This document shows positions 48,879-57,307 of a stretch of DNA of 64,000 nt, one piece after another. Each line of letters opens with the position of its first letter. Position 1 is the stretch's first letter. Under the pieces are notes generated by a model that saw nothing but the letters and a program-made list of their open reading frames with translations, was not told the origin of the DNA and ran no database searches. The position numbers and the translations under genes are program-made. Source of the stretch: Amycolatopsis sp. DSM 110486. Lineage in GTDB: Bacteria; Actinomycetota; Actinomycetes; Mycobacteriales; Pseudonocardiaceae. The DNA is taken from NCBI RefSeq assembly GCF_019468465.1, contig NZ_CP080519.1, forward strand, positions 10,716,501 through 10,780,500. The letters are read 5' to 3'.

Positions 48879-49679
48879 ATGCCCGACCTGACGATGCGCG
48901 ACGGCACCCGGCTGCACGTCCGGGACGAAGGAGCCGGCCCCATCCTGCTGCTCCTGCCCGGCTGGGGCGTCTCCACGTGGTGGTTCCGCAAGCAGTTCGA
49001 GACGCTCACCGCCTCGTTCCGGGTCGTGTCCTACGACCCGCGCGGGCAGGGCGAGTCGGACAAGACCACCCGCGGTCAGCGGACCGCACGGCTCGCGGCG
49101 GATCTCGCCGAGGTCGTGGCGTGGACGGGCGACGAGCCGGTGCACCTGGTGGCCTGGTCCGGCGGCGGGTCCACGGCTCTGCAGTACGTCGAGCTGTTCG
49201 GGACGGATCGCCTGCGCACGCTGACGCTGGTCGGCGCGAGCCCGAAGCTGCTGAAGTCCGAGGGCTGGGACCTGGGCTTCGCGGACCTCGAAGGCCTGCT
49301 GGGCTGGGTCGGGCTGGTCGGCAGCGACTTCGGCGCCGCGGCGGAAAGCCTGCTGCCGGCGTTCTTCGCCGCCCCGCTTTCGCCTGAGGACCGTGAAGCC
49401 ACGCTGGCCGAGATGCGCCGCTGCGATCAGGCGGCGATGGCGCTGGCGTCGTGGGACTTCATCATCCAGGACTACCGCGACGTGCTGGAGCTCATCAAGG
49501 TCCCGACGCTGGTCATCACGGGCGCGGACGACGTCGCGGTGCCGGCGGGCAACGCGCCTTACCTGCACGAGCACATCGCCGGATCCCGGCTGGAGATCAT
49601 CGAGAAGGCCGCGCACTGCCCGTTCCTGGAGCAGCCCGAGCGGTTCGACGCCGCGCTGCGGAAATTCCTCGACGCCTGA
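48879..49679 (+). CDS. Alpha/beta hydrolase
   Basis: The 266-residue protein has the alpha/beta-hydrolase fold: LLLPGWGVSTWWFRKQFETL with the oxyanion loop, VVSYDPRGQGESDK, the nucleophile elbow VAWSGGGSTALQY, the acid in VITGADDVAVP and the His in KAAHCPFLEQPE. The elbow departs slightly from G-x-S-x-G because Ala precedes Trp-Ser, which is common. Substrates range from esters to lactones and C-C bonds. The ATG at 48879 has GAGG eight bases upstream. It shares a TetR-type site with the catabolic operons downstream, so it may release the acid that the ligase then activates; that is inference. Confidence 0.88.
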   Translation: MPDLTMRDGTRLHVRDEGAGPILLLLPGWGVSTWWFRKQFETLTASFRVVSYDPRGQGESDKTTRGQRTARLAADLAEVVAWTGDEPVHLVAWSGGGSTALQYVELFGTDRLRTLTLVGASPKLLKSEGWDLGFADLEGLLGWVGLVGSDFGAAAESLLPAFFAAPLSPEDREATLAEMRRCDQAAMALASWDFIIQDYRDVLELIKVPTLVITGADDVAVPAGNAPYLHEHIAGSRLEIIEKAAHCPFLEQPERFDAALRKFLDA

Positions 49680-49694
49680 CACTCACCGCTGCGG

Positions 49695-49710
49695 GCCGGG
49701 ACCACCCGGC
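49695..49710. terminator. Hairpin between convergent hydrolase and tetR genes
   Basis: GCCGGG-ACCA-CCCGGC is a perfect 6-bp stem with a 4-nt loop in the 40-bp gap between the two stop codons. Confidence 0.5.
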
Positions 49711-49720
49711 TCGCGGCGAG

Positions 49721-50428
49721 TCAGCTTTCCGACGCCGTGGTTTCCTTGCCCCGCTTGGGTTTGGCGGGCTTTTCGGACGGCAGCACGCCGTCAGCCGCGA
49801 GACTGTGGACGATCAGGTCGGCGAAGTGCTCGCCGATCTGCTTCGGCGTGAACTCTCCCCCGGGCCGGAACCAGCGGTACACCCAGTTCACCGACCCGAG
49901 GATCGACAGGCTCGCCAGCTTGGGGTCGATGTCCGCGCGCACCAGGCCTTCGGCCTTGCCCTTCTGGACCAGGCCGAGGAACACCGAGCGGTACGCGTGC
50001 TCGCCGCCGAGGATCTCGGCCTGCCGTTCCTCCGGCAGCGCCGCCATCTCGTGCAGGAACACGGTGGTCCCCGTGAGGTTGCTGCACATGTGGTCGACGT
50101 GCCCGATCACCACGTTGCGCAGGCGCTGCAACGGGTCACCCGGCCGGCTCGCCAGTTCGACGATGTTGGCGAGGCCCTGGCGGTGGACCTCGCTCATGAC
50201 CTCGAAGAGCAGGTCTTCCTTCGAGTGGATGTAGTAGTAGAGACTCCCCTTGAGCAGCCCGAGCCGGTCGGCGATGTGCTGCAGCGAAGCGCCTTCGTAG
50301 CCCTTTTCGTAGAAGACCTCGGTGGCGACGGCGAACAGCTCCGCCCACCGTTCCTCACGGGGTTTGCGCGAACCACCGCCGCGTCGCTCCGCCCTGCCCG
50401 CCGGCTGCCGCACCCGGACCACCCTCAT
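49721..50428 (-). CDS. TetR-family regulator of the catabolic gene set (KstR2-like)
   Basis: The 235-residue regulator has a TetR helix-turn-helix (about 28-75: LFAVATEVFYEKGYEGASLQ, then IADRLGLLKGSLYYYIHSKE). Its C-terminal domain (MCSNLTGTTVFLHEMAALPE, SLSILGSVNWVYRWFRPGG) is of the TetR_C_33 type found in KstR2 and other acyl-CoA-responsive repressors. A basic Lys/Pro-rich tail ends it. A well-formed site (CTACCAAACGACCGATTAGT) lies 58 bases upstream, and variants occur before the carboxylase pair and the hydrolase. It is likely the local repressor, released by an acyl-CoA intermediate. Confidence 0.88.
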   Translation of the reverse strand: MRVVRVRQPAGRAERRGGGSRKPREERWAELFAVATEVFYEKGYEGASLQHIADRLGLLKGSLYYYIHSKEDLLFEVMSEVHRQGLANIVELASRPGDPLQRLRNVVIGHVDHMCSNLTGTTVFLHEMAALPEERQAEILGGEHAYRSVFLGLVQKGKAEGLVRADIDPKLASLSILGSVNWVYRWFRPGGEFTPKQIGEHFADLIVHSLAADGVLPSEKPAKPKRGKETTASES

Positions 50429-50485
50429 TCGTGAGCTTCGCCGCCGGGCGCACTGGGCACGAGCGGACCTTTCGAAACCATCAAT

Positions 50486-50505
50486 CTACCAAACGACCGA
50501 TTAGT
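50486..50505. promoter_or_regulatory. TetR-regulon operator at the tetR promoter
   Basis: CTACCAAACGACCGATTAGT contains the dyad ACYAA-n-CG-nn-CG-n-TTRGT. It aligns base by base, with purine-purine and pyrimidine-pyrimidine changes only over 20 positions, with the site at 57201. It implies autoregulation. Confidence 0.8.
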
Positions 50506-50566
50506 CAACCACCGGCCGTGGTCCCGGCGGGTGGCGATCACGCTACCGTCGGCGAGCGACCGGCAC

Positions 50567-52492
50567 TCAGACGGCGAGCCCCGTGTCCGCGCCGGCGTTG
50601 ATCGCGCGCACGAAATCCGCCGGGGTTTCGGCGTCACCGAGGATGCGGACGTCGACGCCGTCGGCCGCGAGCTCCGCGGCGACCTGCGGGCCGGTCGCGC
50701 GCCAGCCGATGGCCAGCGCGACGAGATCGGCCTCGACGATCTCGTCGGCCGCGGTGTCGACTGTGTCCTCGGCGGCCGGGCGCCAGCGCACGGAGCCCGG
50801 CTCGATCCCGACGACCACGGCCTTGGTGAGGACACGGACACCGTCGTGGCGCAGCTGTTTCACCAGCTGCCGCCGCGTGATCGCCTCGATGCCGCGGCCG
50901 ATGCTCCCGCGCATCTCGACGATCGTCACCTCGGCGCCCCGGGCCCGCATCAGCTCCGCGGTCTCGCACCCGGTGGCGCTGCCGCCGACGACCACCAGCC
51001 GGGTCCCTGGCACCACCTCGATCTCCCCGCGTAGCAGCCGTTGCGCGTCGTACACGTCCGGCCCGTCGATGCCGGGCACGGGCGGCACCAACGGAACCGC
51101 GCCTGTCGCGACGACCACGACGTCCGGCCGCTCCTCGGCCACCGTCCCCGCGGAGACTCGTGCCGACGTGCGGATCTCGACCCCCAGCTCGACCAGCCGG
51201 CGAGCCTGGAAATCCCGGAACCGCAACACTTCCCGCTTGCTCGGCGCCGCCCCCGCCACGGACAGCTTGCCGCCGAGCGCGTCGTCGGCCTCCCACACGG
51301 ACACGCGGTGCCCGCGCAGCCGGGCGATCCGCGCGGCCTCCAGCCCCGACGGCCCGGAGCCGACCACCATCACGTTTCGCGGTGCCGCGGCGGGCTCGAC
51401 GGACCACGTGAGCTCGCGGCCCACCTCCGGGTTCACCGAGCATCGCGCCCGCTCGCCGCGGCCGACCAGGTCCACGCACGCGTTGCACGCGATGCACGGA
51501 CGCACCTCGCCCAGCCGGCCTGCGCGCACGAGGTCCGGCCAGTCCGGTTCGGCGATCAATCCGCGGCCGAGCAGCACCAGGTCCGCGTCGCCGGAAGCCA
51601 CGATCTCGGCGGCCAGCGCCGGGTCGTCCAGCCGGCCGACGGCCATCACCGGTACCGACACGGCCTGGCGCACGGCCTGGACGAGCGGGCGCATGTGGCC
51701 GCGCCGCACCGCCATCGGCGCCAGCGTCTCGTGCAGGGTCAGCCAGGTGCCCGAGGACACGGAGATCGACGCGACGCCCGCGGCCTCCAGCATTTTCGCC
51801 ACCGCGACGGCCGAGTCCAGGTCGAACCCGCCAGGCTCGGCGTCGGTCCCGTTGAGCCGCCAGACGAGCGGGAGGTCCACGGCCGCGACGATCGCGCGCG
51901 CCACTTCGAGCGAGAACCGGGCACGGTTTTCGAGGCTCCCGCCGTAGCCGTCGGTGCGCAGGTTGTGCCGGGGCGACAGGAAGTTCGAGGGCAGGTACCC
52001 GTGCGCACCGTGCACCTCCAGGTAGTCGAACCCCGCCTCGGCCGCGAACCGGGCCGCCTGCGCGTAGTCGGCGACGATCCGCTCGATCTCGGGCGCGGTC
52101 AGCTCGTGCGGGGTGGGCGCGGCCGAGTTCAGCGCGACCGGCGACGGCGCCACGGACGGGCCGGCGACCACCTGGCGGCCCGGGTGCATGAGCTGCACGC
52201 CCACCACGGATCCGTGCGGGCGCACCGCCTCGACGATCCGCCGCAACCCCGGCACGAACTGCGGCGCGCACAGGCGCGGCTCTGGCCCGACCGTGTCCGC
52301 GGAAACCAGGCAGCCCTCGACGGTGATCGCGCCGACGCCACCCTCGGCGCGGCGCCGGTAGTAGGCCACGGTGTCGTCGGTGATGTAGCCGCCCTGGTCC
52401 AGGCACGTGCCCATGGGTGCCATCACGAGCCGGTTGCCGAACGTCAGCCGGCCTACCCGCACCGGCGTGAACAGGACGTCCAGCGCGCTCAC
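50567..52492 (-). CDS. 2,4-dienoyl-CoA reductase-like ene-reductase (OYE/FMN, 4Fe-4S, FAD)
   Basis: The 641-residue enzyme joins an old-yellow-enzyme FMN barrel (about 1-350: GRLTFGNRLVMAPMGT, VQLMHPGRQV, VHGAHGYLPSNFLSPRHNLR) to a [4Fe-4S] site (RPCIACNACVDLV with a fourth Cys in RARCSVNPE, near 335-355) and a C-terminal FAD/NAD(P) half (VMVVGSGPSGLEAARIARLR; VVVGGSATGCETAEL). This is the layout of FadH-type dienoyl-CoA reductases and of steroid or bile-acid ene-reductases. Its GTG start overlaps the ferredoxin stop by GTGA. It is the last gene of a six-gene leftward operon. Confidence 0.9.
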   Translation of the reverse strand: MSALDVLFTPVRVGRLTFGNRLVMAPMGTCLDQGGYITDDTVAYYRRRAEGGVGAITVEGCLVSADTVGPEPRLCAPQFVPGLRRIVEAVRPHGSVVGVQLMHPGRQVVAGPSVAPSPVALNSAAPTPHELTAPEIERIVADYAQAARFAAEAGFDYLEVHGAHGYLPSNFLSPRHNLRTDGYGGSLENRARFSLEVARAIVAAVDLPLVWRLNGTDAEPGGFDLDSAVAVAKMLEAAGVASISVSSGTWLTLHETLAPMAVRRGHMRPLVQAVRQAVSVPVMAVGRLDDPALAAEIVASGDADLVLLGRGLIAEPDWPDLVRAGRLGEVRPCIACNACVDLVGRGERARCSVNPEVGRELTWSVEPAAAPRNVMVVGSGPSGLEAARIARLRGHRVSVWEADDALGGKLSVAGAAPSKREVLRFRDFQARRLVELGVEIRTSARVSAGTVAEERPDVVVVATGAVPLVPPVPGIDGPDVYDAQRLLRGEIEVVPGTRLVVVGGSATGCETAELMRARGAEVTIVEMRGSIGRGIEAITRRQLVKQLRHDGVRVLTKAVVVGIEPGSVRWRPAAEDTVDTAADEIVEADLVALAIGWRATGPQVAAELAADGVDVRILGDAETPADFVRAINAGADTGLAV

Positions 52493-52683
52493 GGCAGGAT
52501 CCGCAGCGCCGCGACCGGGCACGCCTCGACGCCCATCTCGGCGGTGTCCTCCTCCCCCGGCGGCACCTCCTGTTCCGCGGCGACACCGGAGAAGCCGTCG
52601 TCGTTGAGGGGGAACAGCTCCGGGTCGATGATGTAGCACTGCGCGTGGCCCTGGCAGACGTCGGGCACCTGGCCGATCTTCAC
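52489..52683 (-). CDS. Ferredoxin for P450, [3Fe-4S]/His-variant type
   Basis: This 64-residue ferredoxin has cluster ligands Cys10, Cys16 and Cys55 (CP), with His13 where ordinary [4Fe-4S] ferredoxins have the second Cys: C-x2-H-x2-C. This variant is known from actinobacterial P450 partners. The protein passes single electrons to the P450 encoded just upstream. Starts and stops overlap on both sides by GTGA (52680-52683 and 52489-52492), so stoichiometric expression with the P450 and ene-reductase is likely. The GTG at 52683 is fixed by the overlap and by the conserved start KIGQVPDVCQGHAQC. Confidence 0.92.
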   Translation of the reverse strand: MKIGQVPDVCQGHAQCYIIDPELFPLNDDGFSGVAAEQEVPPGEEDTAEMGVEACPVAALRILP

Positions 52684-53933
52684 GAGATCCTCCCGGCGCC
52701 GTGCGTGACGGGGAGCGTCTCCATGGCCCGCGACGCCAGGCTCGCCTTCCACTGTGGATCGCGGGCGAGCGCGAGTTCGGGCATGCGGGCGAGGATCCGG
52801 CCCACCGCGATCCGCGTCTCCATCCGCGCGAGCTGCGCGCCGATGCAGGCGTGGATGCCTTTGCCGAACGCCAGGTGCGGGTTGGGGGCGCGGCCGAGGT
52901 CCAGCGCGTCGGGGTCGGTGAACTTCGCCGGGTCGCGGTTGGCGGCGGCCAGCACGAGGTGCACGCGTTCGCCGGGCGCGATCGTCCGTCCCCCGACCTC
53001 GGTCTCCGCGACGACCCAGCGGATCAGGACCTTGATCGGCCCGTCGAACCGCAGCAGCTCCTCGACCGCGGGACCGATCAGCGCCGGATCCTGGCGCAGC
53101 CGGTCGAGCTGGTCCGGCCGTCGCAGCAGGGCCAGCAAGGAGTTGGCGATGGAGTTGGTCGTGGTTTCGTGGCCGGCGAACAGCAGCAGGGCGCACATGG
53201 CCACGAGCTCGTCGTCGGAGAGGTGGTCGGCGTCGCCGTCGTGCGCCATGAGCGCGGACAGCATGTCCTCGCCCGGGTCGGTGCGGCGCTTCGCGATGAG
53301 CTCGCGGACGTAGGAGTCCATCTCCCGCAGGCCGCGCAACGCCCGTTCGTGCCGTTCGGCCCGCGCGGTGCCGCCGGCGCCGAACGCGACCAGCGCGAGC
53401 TCGTCGGACCACTCGCGGAAGCGATCGCGGTCCTCGGGCGCCGCGCCGAGCATCGTGGCGATCACGGTGGTGGGCAAGGGATACGCGATGTGCTCGATCA
53501 GGTCCTGCGGGCCGGAGCCGCGGAGGAAGCCGTCGATGTGCTCGTCGACGATCCGGGTGATCATGCCGTCCATCCGCGCGATCCCCTGGCCCTTGAACGC
53601 TCCCGCGGCGAGCTTGCGCAGCCGGGTGTGCGCCGGCGGGTCGGACACGACCATCCAGCTCGCCATCAGCGCGAGCACCGCGGTCGTCGCCTCCGGCTGG
53701 TCGGGCCGCTCGGCGCGCGCGGCGAGCAGCGGCCGGACGCGGTCGCTCGAGAACGCCTTGTTCTGGAACGCCGCCGAGACGTCTTCGTAGCGCGTGAGCA
53801 GCCACGCGCGGTGCTTCTCGCTCCAGTGCACCGGGTCCGCGGCGCGCAGCTCGCGGAGGACGGGGTAGGGGTCGGCGCTCGCCGACGGCTCGAGCAGGTC
53901 GTCGGGGACGGCGGGGTTTTCGGTGGCAGACAT
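52680..53933 (-). CDS. Cytochrome P450
   Basis: The 417-residue bacterial class I P450 is complete. It has the I-helix oxygen-activation motif LLFAGHETTTNS near 245, the K-helix ExxR in VEELLRFDG, the RxxxAxxE-type ANRDPAKFTDPD region and the haem-binding loop FGKGIHACIGAQLAR near 355 with the Cys ligand. Its electron donor is the small ferredoxin encoded next; the ferredoxin reductase is not in this gene group. The setting suggests hydroxylation of a CoA-pathway substrate or its free acid. The substrate is unknown. It is intact, unlike the P450 scrap at 2.9 kb. Confidence 0.94.
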   Translation of the reverse strand: MSATENPAVPDDLLEPSASADPYPVLRELRAADPVHWSEKHRAWLLTRYEDVSAAFQNKAFSSDRVRPLLAARAERPDQPEATTAVLALMASWMVVSDPPAHTRLRKLAAGAFKGQGIARMDGMITRIVDEHIDGFLRGSGPQDLIEHIAYPLPTTVIATMLGAAPEDRDRFREWSDELALVAFGAGGTARAERHERALRGLREMDSYVRELIAKRRTDPGEDMLSALMAHDGDADHLSDDELVAMCALLLFAGHETTTNSIANSLLALLRRPDQLDRLRQDPALIGPAVEELLRFDGPIKVLIRWVVAETEVGGRTIAPGERVHLVLAAANRDPAKFTDPDALDLGRAPNPHLAFGKGIHACIGAQLARMETRIAVGRILARMPELALARDPQWKASLASRAMETLPVTHGAGRIS

Positions 53934-53943
53934 GGGTGTCCTC

Positions 53944-54762
53944 TCAGGAGCCGGCGGTGGCCGGCTGCGCGAGACCGCGGGCCAGCCCGAGCCGGTCGCG
54001 GACGATCCAGCCGCCGATCCGGCCGCCCTCGACGGAGACCAGACCGACGAGGTGCAGGGTCGCGGGCGTGCCGACGGCCGCTTCACCGCCGTCGGGGCCG
54101 AGCCCGCCGGCGTAGGCGCCCGTGGCGGTGATCCGGAAAGCGACGTGCTCGCCCGCGGAGAACAGCTCGTCGATCCTCGATGTGACGTCGGTGAGCAACG
54201 CGGGCCCGGCGTCGCCGTCGTCGAAGCGGACCGCGGCCGGGGGGTCCTGCGGCTGCACGGCCCCACCGGACGCGATCCAGTGCCGGACGAGGGATTCCGC
54301 GGCGGGGTTCGCCGGTTCGGCTTCGGTGTCCCACGGCGCCGGTGCGGGCGGGTCGACCGGAGACGGGTTCCCGGAGCTCAGCTGACGGCGGCGGGACAGG
54401 TAGTCCTGCTCCACGAAGTTCGTCTCCAGCCGGCGGCCGTTCCAGCGGTACAGCCCGATGCCCGTCCACACGGCGACCTGTCCGTCGCGGGCGCGCCGGC
54501 CGTGTTCGGAGAACCGCAGAGCCAGTTTCCGGCCGTCGGTGACGATCGAGTGGACCGTCAGGCACAGCCCGGGATACTGCTCGAACTGCCGCTGCGCCGC
54601 CGGGATGTACGCGTCGTCGCGCCCGGCGACCTCGTGCGGGCCCATGCGCAGGACGTAGCCGGGCTCCATGATCTCCGCGCACACGGAGACATCGTGGCGG
54701 TTGGTGTAGTCGTTGACGTAGCGGCGCATCAGCGCCACGAACGGGTCGGGGCGGGCGGTCAT
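53944..54762 (-). CDS. Protein with two NTF2/SnoaL-like domains
   Basis: The 272-residue protein appears to have two SnoaL/NTF2-like cone domains: the first about 1-125 (FVALMRRYVNDYTNRHDVSV, EIMEPGYVLRMGP, WTGIGLYRWNGRRLETNFVE) and the second about 150-265 (LVRHWIASGG, HVAFRITATGAYAGG, LVSVEGGRIGGWIVRDRLGL). NTF2-like proteins include steroid isomerases, cyclases, dehydratases and non-catalytic binders. Its ATG overlaps the enoyl-CoA hydratase stop by one base (TGATG). Its place between the hydratase and the P450 suggests a catalytic step in the same pathway, possibly hydration or isomerisation; that is inference. Confidence 0.78.
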   Translation of the reverse strand: MTARPDPFVALMRRYVNDYTNRHDVSVCAEIMEPGYVLRMGPHEVAGRDDAYIPAAQRQFEQYPGLCLTVHSIVTDGRKLALRFSEHGRRARDGQVAVWTGIGLYRWNGRRLETNFVEQDYLSRRRQLSSGNPSPVDPPAPAPWDTEAEPANPAAESLVRHWIASGGAVQPQDPPAAVRFDDGDAGPALLTDVTSRIDELFSAGEHVAFRITATGAYAGGLGPDGGEAAVGTPATLHLVGLVSVEGGRIGGWIVRDRLGLARGLAQPATAGS

Positions 54763-55571
54763 CAGCGGCCCTCGAACTTGGGCGGCCGTTTGCCGAGGAA
54801 GGCGGCGATGCCCTCCGCGGCGTCCGCGGTGGCGTGCAGGGTGGTGAGCGCGGCGGTCGAGTGGTCGAACTCGCCGCGGTCGACGCCGCGGTTGACCAGG
54901 TTCTTGCCGCTGGCCACGGCGAGCGGGGCCATCGACGCGAACCGCCCGGCGAGCTCGCGTGCGGTGCTCATCAGCTCGGCGGCGGGAACCACCTTCTGCG
55001 CAAGGCCGATCCGCAGCGCCGTGGGCGCGTCGACCCGCTCGCCGCCGAACATCATGAGCTTCGTCCAGTGCCGCCCGATCACCGAGGGCGCGCGCAGCAC
55101 CCCGAACCCCGGGACCAACCCGACACCGCACTCCGGCATCCCGAACGTCGCCGTCTCGGCGGCCACCACCACGTCACACGCCAGGGCCAGCTCGCACCCG
55201 CCGCCGAGGGCGAACCCGTTCACGGCCGCGACGATCGGCAGTGGCGACTCCTCCACCGCGGCGAAGGTGCGCATGCAGTCCTGCTGGAACTCCCGCTTGG
55301 CGACGACGTCGGTGAGGTCGGCGAAACTCGCGATGTCGCCGCCGGCCGAGAACGCCTTGTCACCCGCGCCGGTGATGATCACGGCTCGCGTGCGGCCGTC
55401 GGAGGCCAAGTGGGCCAACGCTTCCCGCAACTCCGGCCAGAATTCGCGGCCCATCGCGTTGAGCTTGCCCGGGGTGTCCATGGTGAGCACCGCGACCGCG
55501 CCCTCGCCGTCGCCGGTGTCGTCGACCTCGACCCGCAAGGTGCGGGCCGCAGCGGGATTCCAGGTGCTCAC
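54762..55571 (-). CDS. Enoyl-CoA hydratase/isomerase
   Basis: The 269-residue crotonase-family protein has the CoA-binding and oxyanion-hole blocks: TMDTPGKLNAMGREFWPELR, DKAFSAGGDIASFADL, and AAVNGFALGGGCELALACDV followed by ATFGMPECGVGLVPGFG. The Glu in PECGVGL corresponds to a catalytic acid position; the first catalytic Glu of classical hydratases is not obvious, so isomerase or other crotonase chemistry is possible. GTG at 55571 overlaps the carboxyltransferase stop by GTGA. Together with the carboxylase it recalls branched-chain or isoprenoid acid breakdown (Liu/Atu-type). Confidence 0.88.
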   Translation of the reverse strand: MSTWNPAAARTLRVEVDDTGDGEGAVAVLTMDTPGKLNAMGREFWPELREALAHLASDGRTRAVIITGAGDKAFSAGGDIASFADLTDVVAKREFQQDCMRTFAAVEESPLPIVAAVNGFALGGGCELALACDVVVAAETATFGMPECGVGLVPGFGVLRAPSVIGRHWTKLMMFGGERVDAPTALRIGLAQKVVPAAELMSTARELAGRFASMAPLAVASGKNLVNRGVDRGEFDHSTAALTTLHATADAAEGIAAFLGKRPPKFEGR

Positions 55572-57148
55572 GCAAGTCCTCCCGAGGCGATCTCGATGCT
55601 CGTCGCGATGACGTCCCGCGTGCGGGCGGGCTCGATGACGTCGTCCAGCGACAGGTGCGCGGCGGCCTCCCACGGCTCGGCCTCGCTGATCCACTCCTCG
55701 GTCAGCTCGGCGACGAGCGCCGCGTGCGCCTCGGGGCCTTCCTCGGCCAGCACGCGTTCCAGCCGGCGCCGGTGGATCGTGCGGATGCCGGTCTCGGGCG
55801 CCATGAACCCCAGCTCGGCACTCGGCCACGCGTAGAGGAAGTCCGGTTTGGTCGGGCGCCCGCCCATCGCGAAGTGCCCGCCACCGTAGGCCTTGCGCAG
55901 CACCACCCCGACCTTCGGCACGGTCGCCTCGGCGATCGCGGACACGAGCCCTTCGTAGCCGTGCAGGATGCCGCCGCGCTCGGCCTGGGTGCCGATCATG
56001 AGACCGGGCACGTCGTGCAGGAACACCAGTGGCAGGCCGAACGTGTCGCACAGCTTCACGAACGTCCGCTCCTTCGCCAGCGTCGGCGGCTCCAGCGCCC
56101 CGGCGCGCACGATCGGCTGGTTGCCGATGAGCCCGACCGGCCGCCCTTCGATCCGGGCGAGGGCGCACAGGAGGCTCGGCCCCCAGCCGTCGGCCCAGGG
56201 CAGCACGCTCTCCTCGTCGGCGATGCACGCGAACACGTCGCGCATGTCGTAACCGGAGCGCGGGCCGAGCGGGACGATCGACTCGAGCTCACGCGGGTCC
56301 CGGGCCGGCGGGCGCGGCGGAGCGAGCGGCGGCTTCAGCGTCGAGTTCTGCGGCAGGTAGGACAGGAACGCGGCGATGGCGTCCATCGCGTCGGCCTCGG
56401 TCTCCACGACGAGGTGCGCGTTGCCCGCTTCGGTCGCCGCGGCCGGGCCGCCGAGCTCGGTGTCGGTGACCTTCTCGCCGATCGCCGGCTCCACGACCGA
56501 CGGACCCGAGAGCGCGATCGACCCGCTGCGCACCATCACCACGAAGTGGGCGGTCGAGGCGTGCAGGGCGGAGTCGCCGTAGCTCGGACCGAGCACGGCC
56601 GCGGCTCTCGGCACCACCGGCTGACCGGGCGGCGGCTTGAGGAACGTGGTGAAGTCCAAGGGAAGACCGGAAAAGCGCCAGCCGGAGACGTCCGGCATCC
56701 GGCCGCCGTCGGCGTCGCACAGCAGGACGAGGGGGAAACCGTGGCGTTGCGCGTGCTCGATGAGCCGGCCCTGCTTGCGCATGCTGATGGGGGCGGTCGT
56801 GCCGGCCACCACGGAGGAGTCGATGCCGATCACGCCGATGCGCCGGCCGTCGAGCAGGCCGAACCCGGTCACCACGGCGTCGCCGGGGATCGGCTTTTCC
56901 CGGCGCAGCTCCGGCAGCGCGAGCGCGCCGATCTCGAACCACGAGCCGGAGTCGACGAGCAGCTCGATCCGCTCCCGCACGGGCAGCCGGCCGGATTCCC
57001 GGTGCCGGCGCAGGCCTTCCGGCCCACCGCTGGCGTGGGCGGCCGCCTGCTTCTCGCGGAGGACGGCGAGCCGGTCGGCCATCGTGACCTCGGCCGGTTC
57101 GGCGGTGTCGCCACCCGAGTCGTCGCGCACGGTGCTCCTCGTCGTCAC
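55568..57148 (-). CDS. Acyl-CoA carboxylase carboxyltransferase (beta) subunit
   Basis: The 526-residue protein is the carboxyltransferase half of a biotin-dependent acyl-CoA carboxylase. The two crotonase-like domains are visible: LPVRERIELLVDSGSWFEIG, VVTGFGLLDGRRIGVIGIDS, and in the second half PLVFLHDVPGLMIGTQAERG, then VGVVLRKAYGGGHFAMGG. The YGGG-type oxyanion loops bind biotin and acyl-CoA. The sequence is more like methylcrotonyl- or geranyl-CoA-type and poorly characterised subunits than the actinobacterial AccD housekeeping ones, but this is a judgement by eye. GTG 57148 has GGGGAGGT ahead. It is divergent from its biotin-carboxylase partner. Confidence 0.9.
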   Translation of the reverse strand: MTTRSTVRDDSGGDTAEPAEVTMADRLAVLREKQAAAHASGGPEGLRRHRESGRLPVRERIELLVDSGSWFEIGALALPELRREKPIPGDAVVTGFGLLDGRRIGVIGIDSSVVAGTTAPISMRKQGRLIEHAQRHGFPLVLLCDADGGRMPDVSGWRFSGLPLDFTTFLKPPPGQPVVPRAAAVLGPSYGDSALHASTAHFVVMVRSGSIALSGPSVVEPAIGEKVTDTELGGPAAATEAGNAHLVVETEADAMDAIAAFLSYLPQNSTLKPPLAPPRPPARDPRELESIVPLGPRSGYDMRDVFACIADEESVLPWADGWGPSLLCALARIEGRPVGLIGNQPIVRAGALEPPTLAKERTFVKLCDTFGLPLVFLHDVPGLMIGTQAERGGILHGYEGLVSAIAEATVPKVGVVLRKAYGGGHFAMGGRPTKPDFLYAWPSAELGFMAPETGIRTIHRRRLERVLAEEGPEAHAALVAELTEEWISEAEPWEAAAHLSLDDVIEPARTRDVIATSIEIASGGLA

Positions 57149-57200
57149 GGGACCTCCCCTGGCCGGGATCGGGTGGTCCGTCCCCGGAGCCGACCCTAGA

Positions 57201-57222
57201 CTATCAGACGACTGGTTGGTAG
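57201..57222. promoter_or_regulatory. TetR-regulon operator between the two carboxylase subunit genes
   Basis: CTATCAGACGACTGGTTGGTAG aligns with the operator at 50486 over its length. It lies in the divergent promoter region of the carboxyltransferase operon and the biotin-carboxylase gene and could control both. Confidence 0.75.
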
Positions 57223-57307
57223 ACAGTTCTCCACGGGGTGCTCGTCGTCCGCGACGGAACCCCCAAGACGGGTGTGCAGCGACACCACGGACGTGAGGGA
57301 AACCGAC

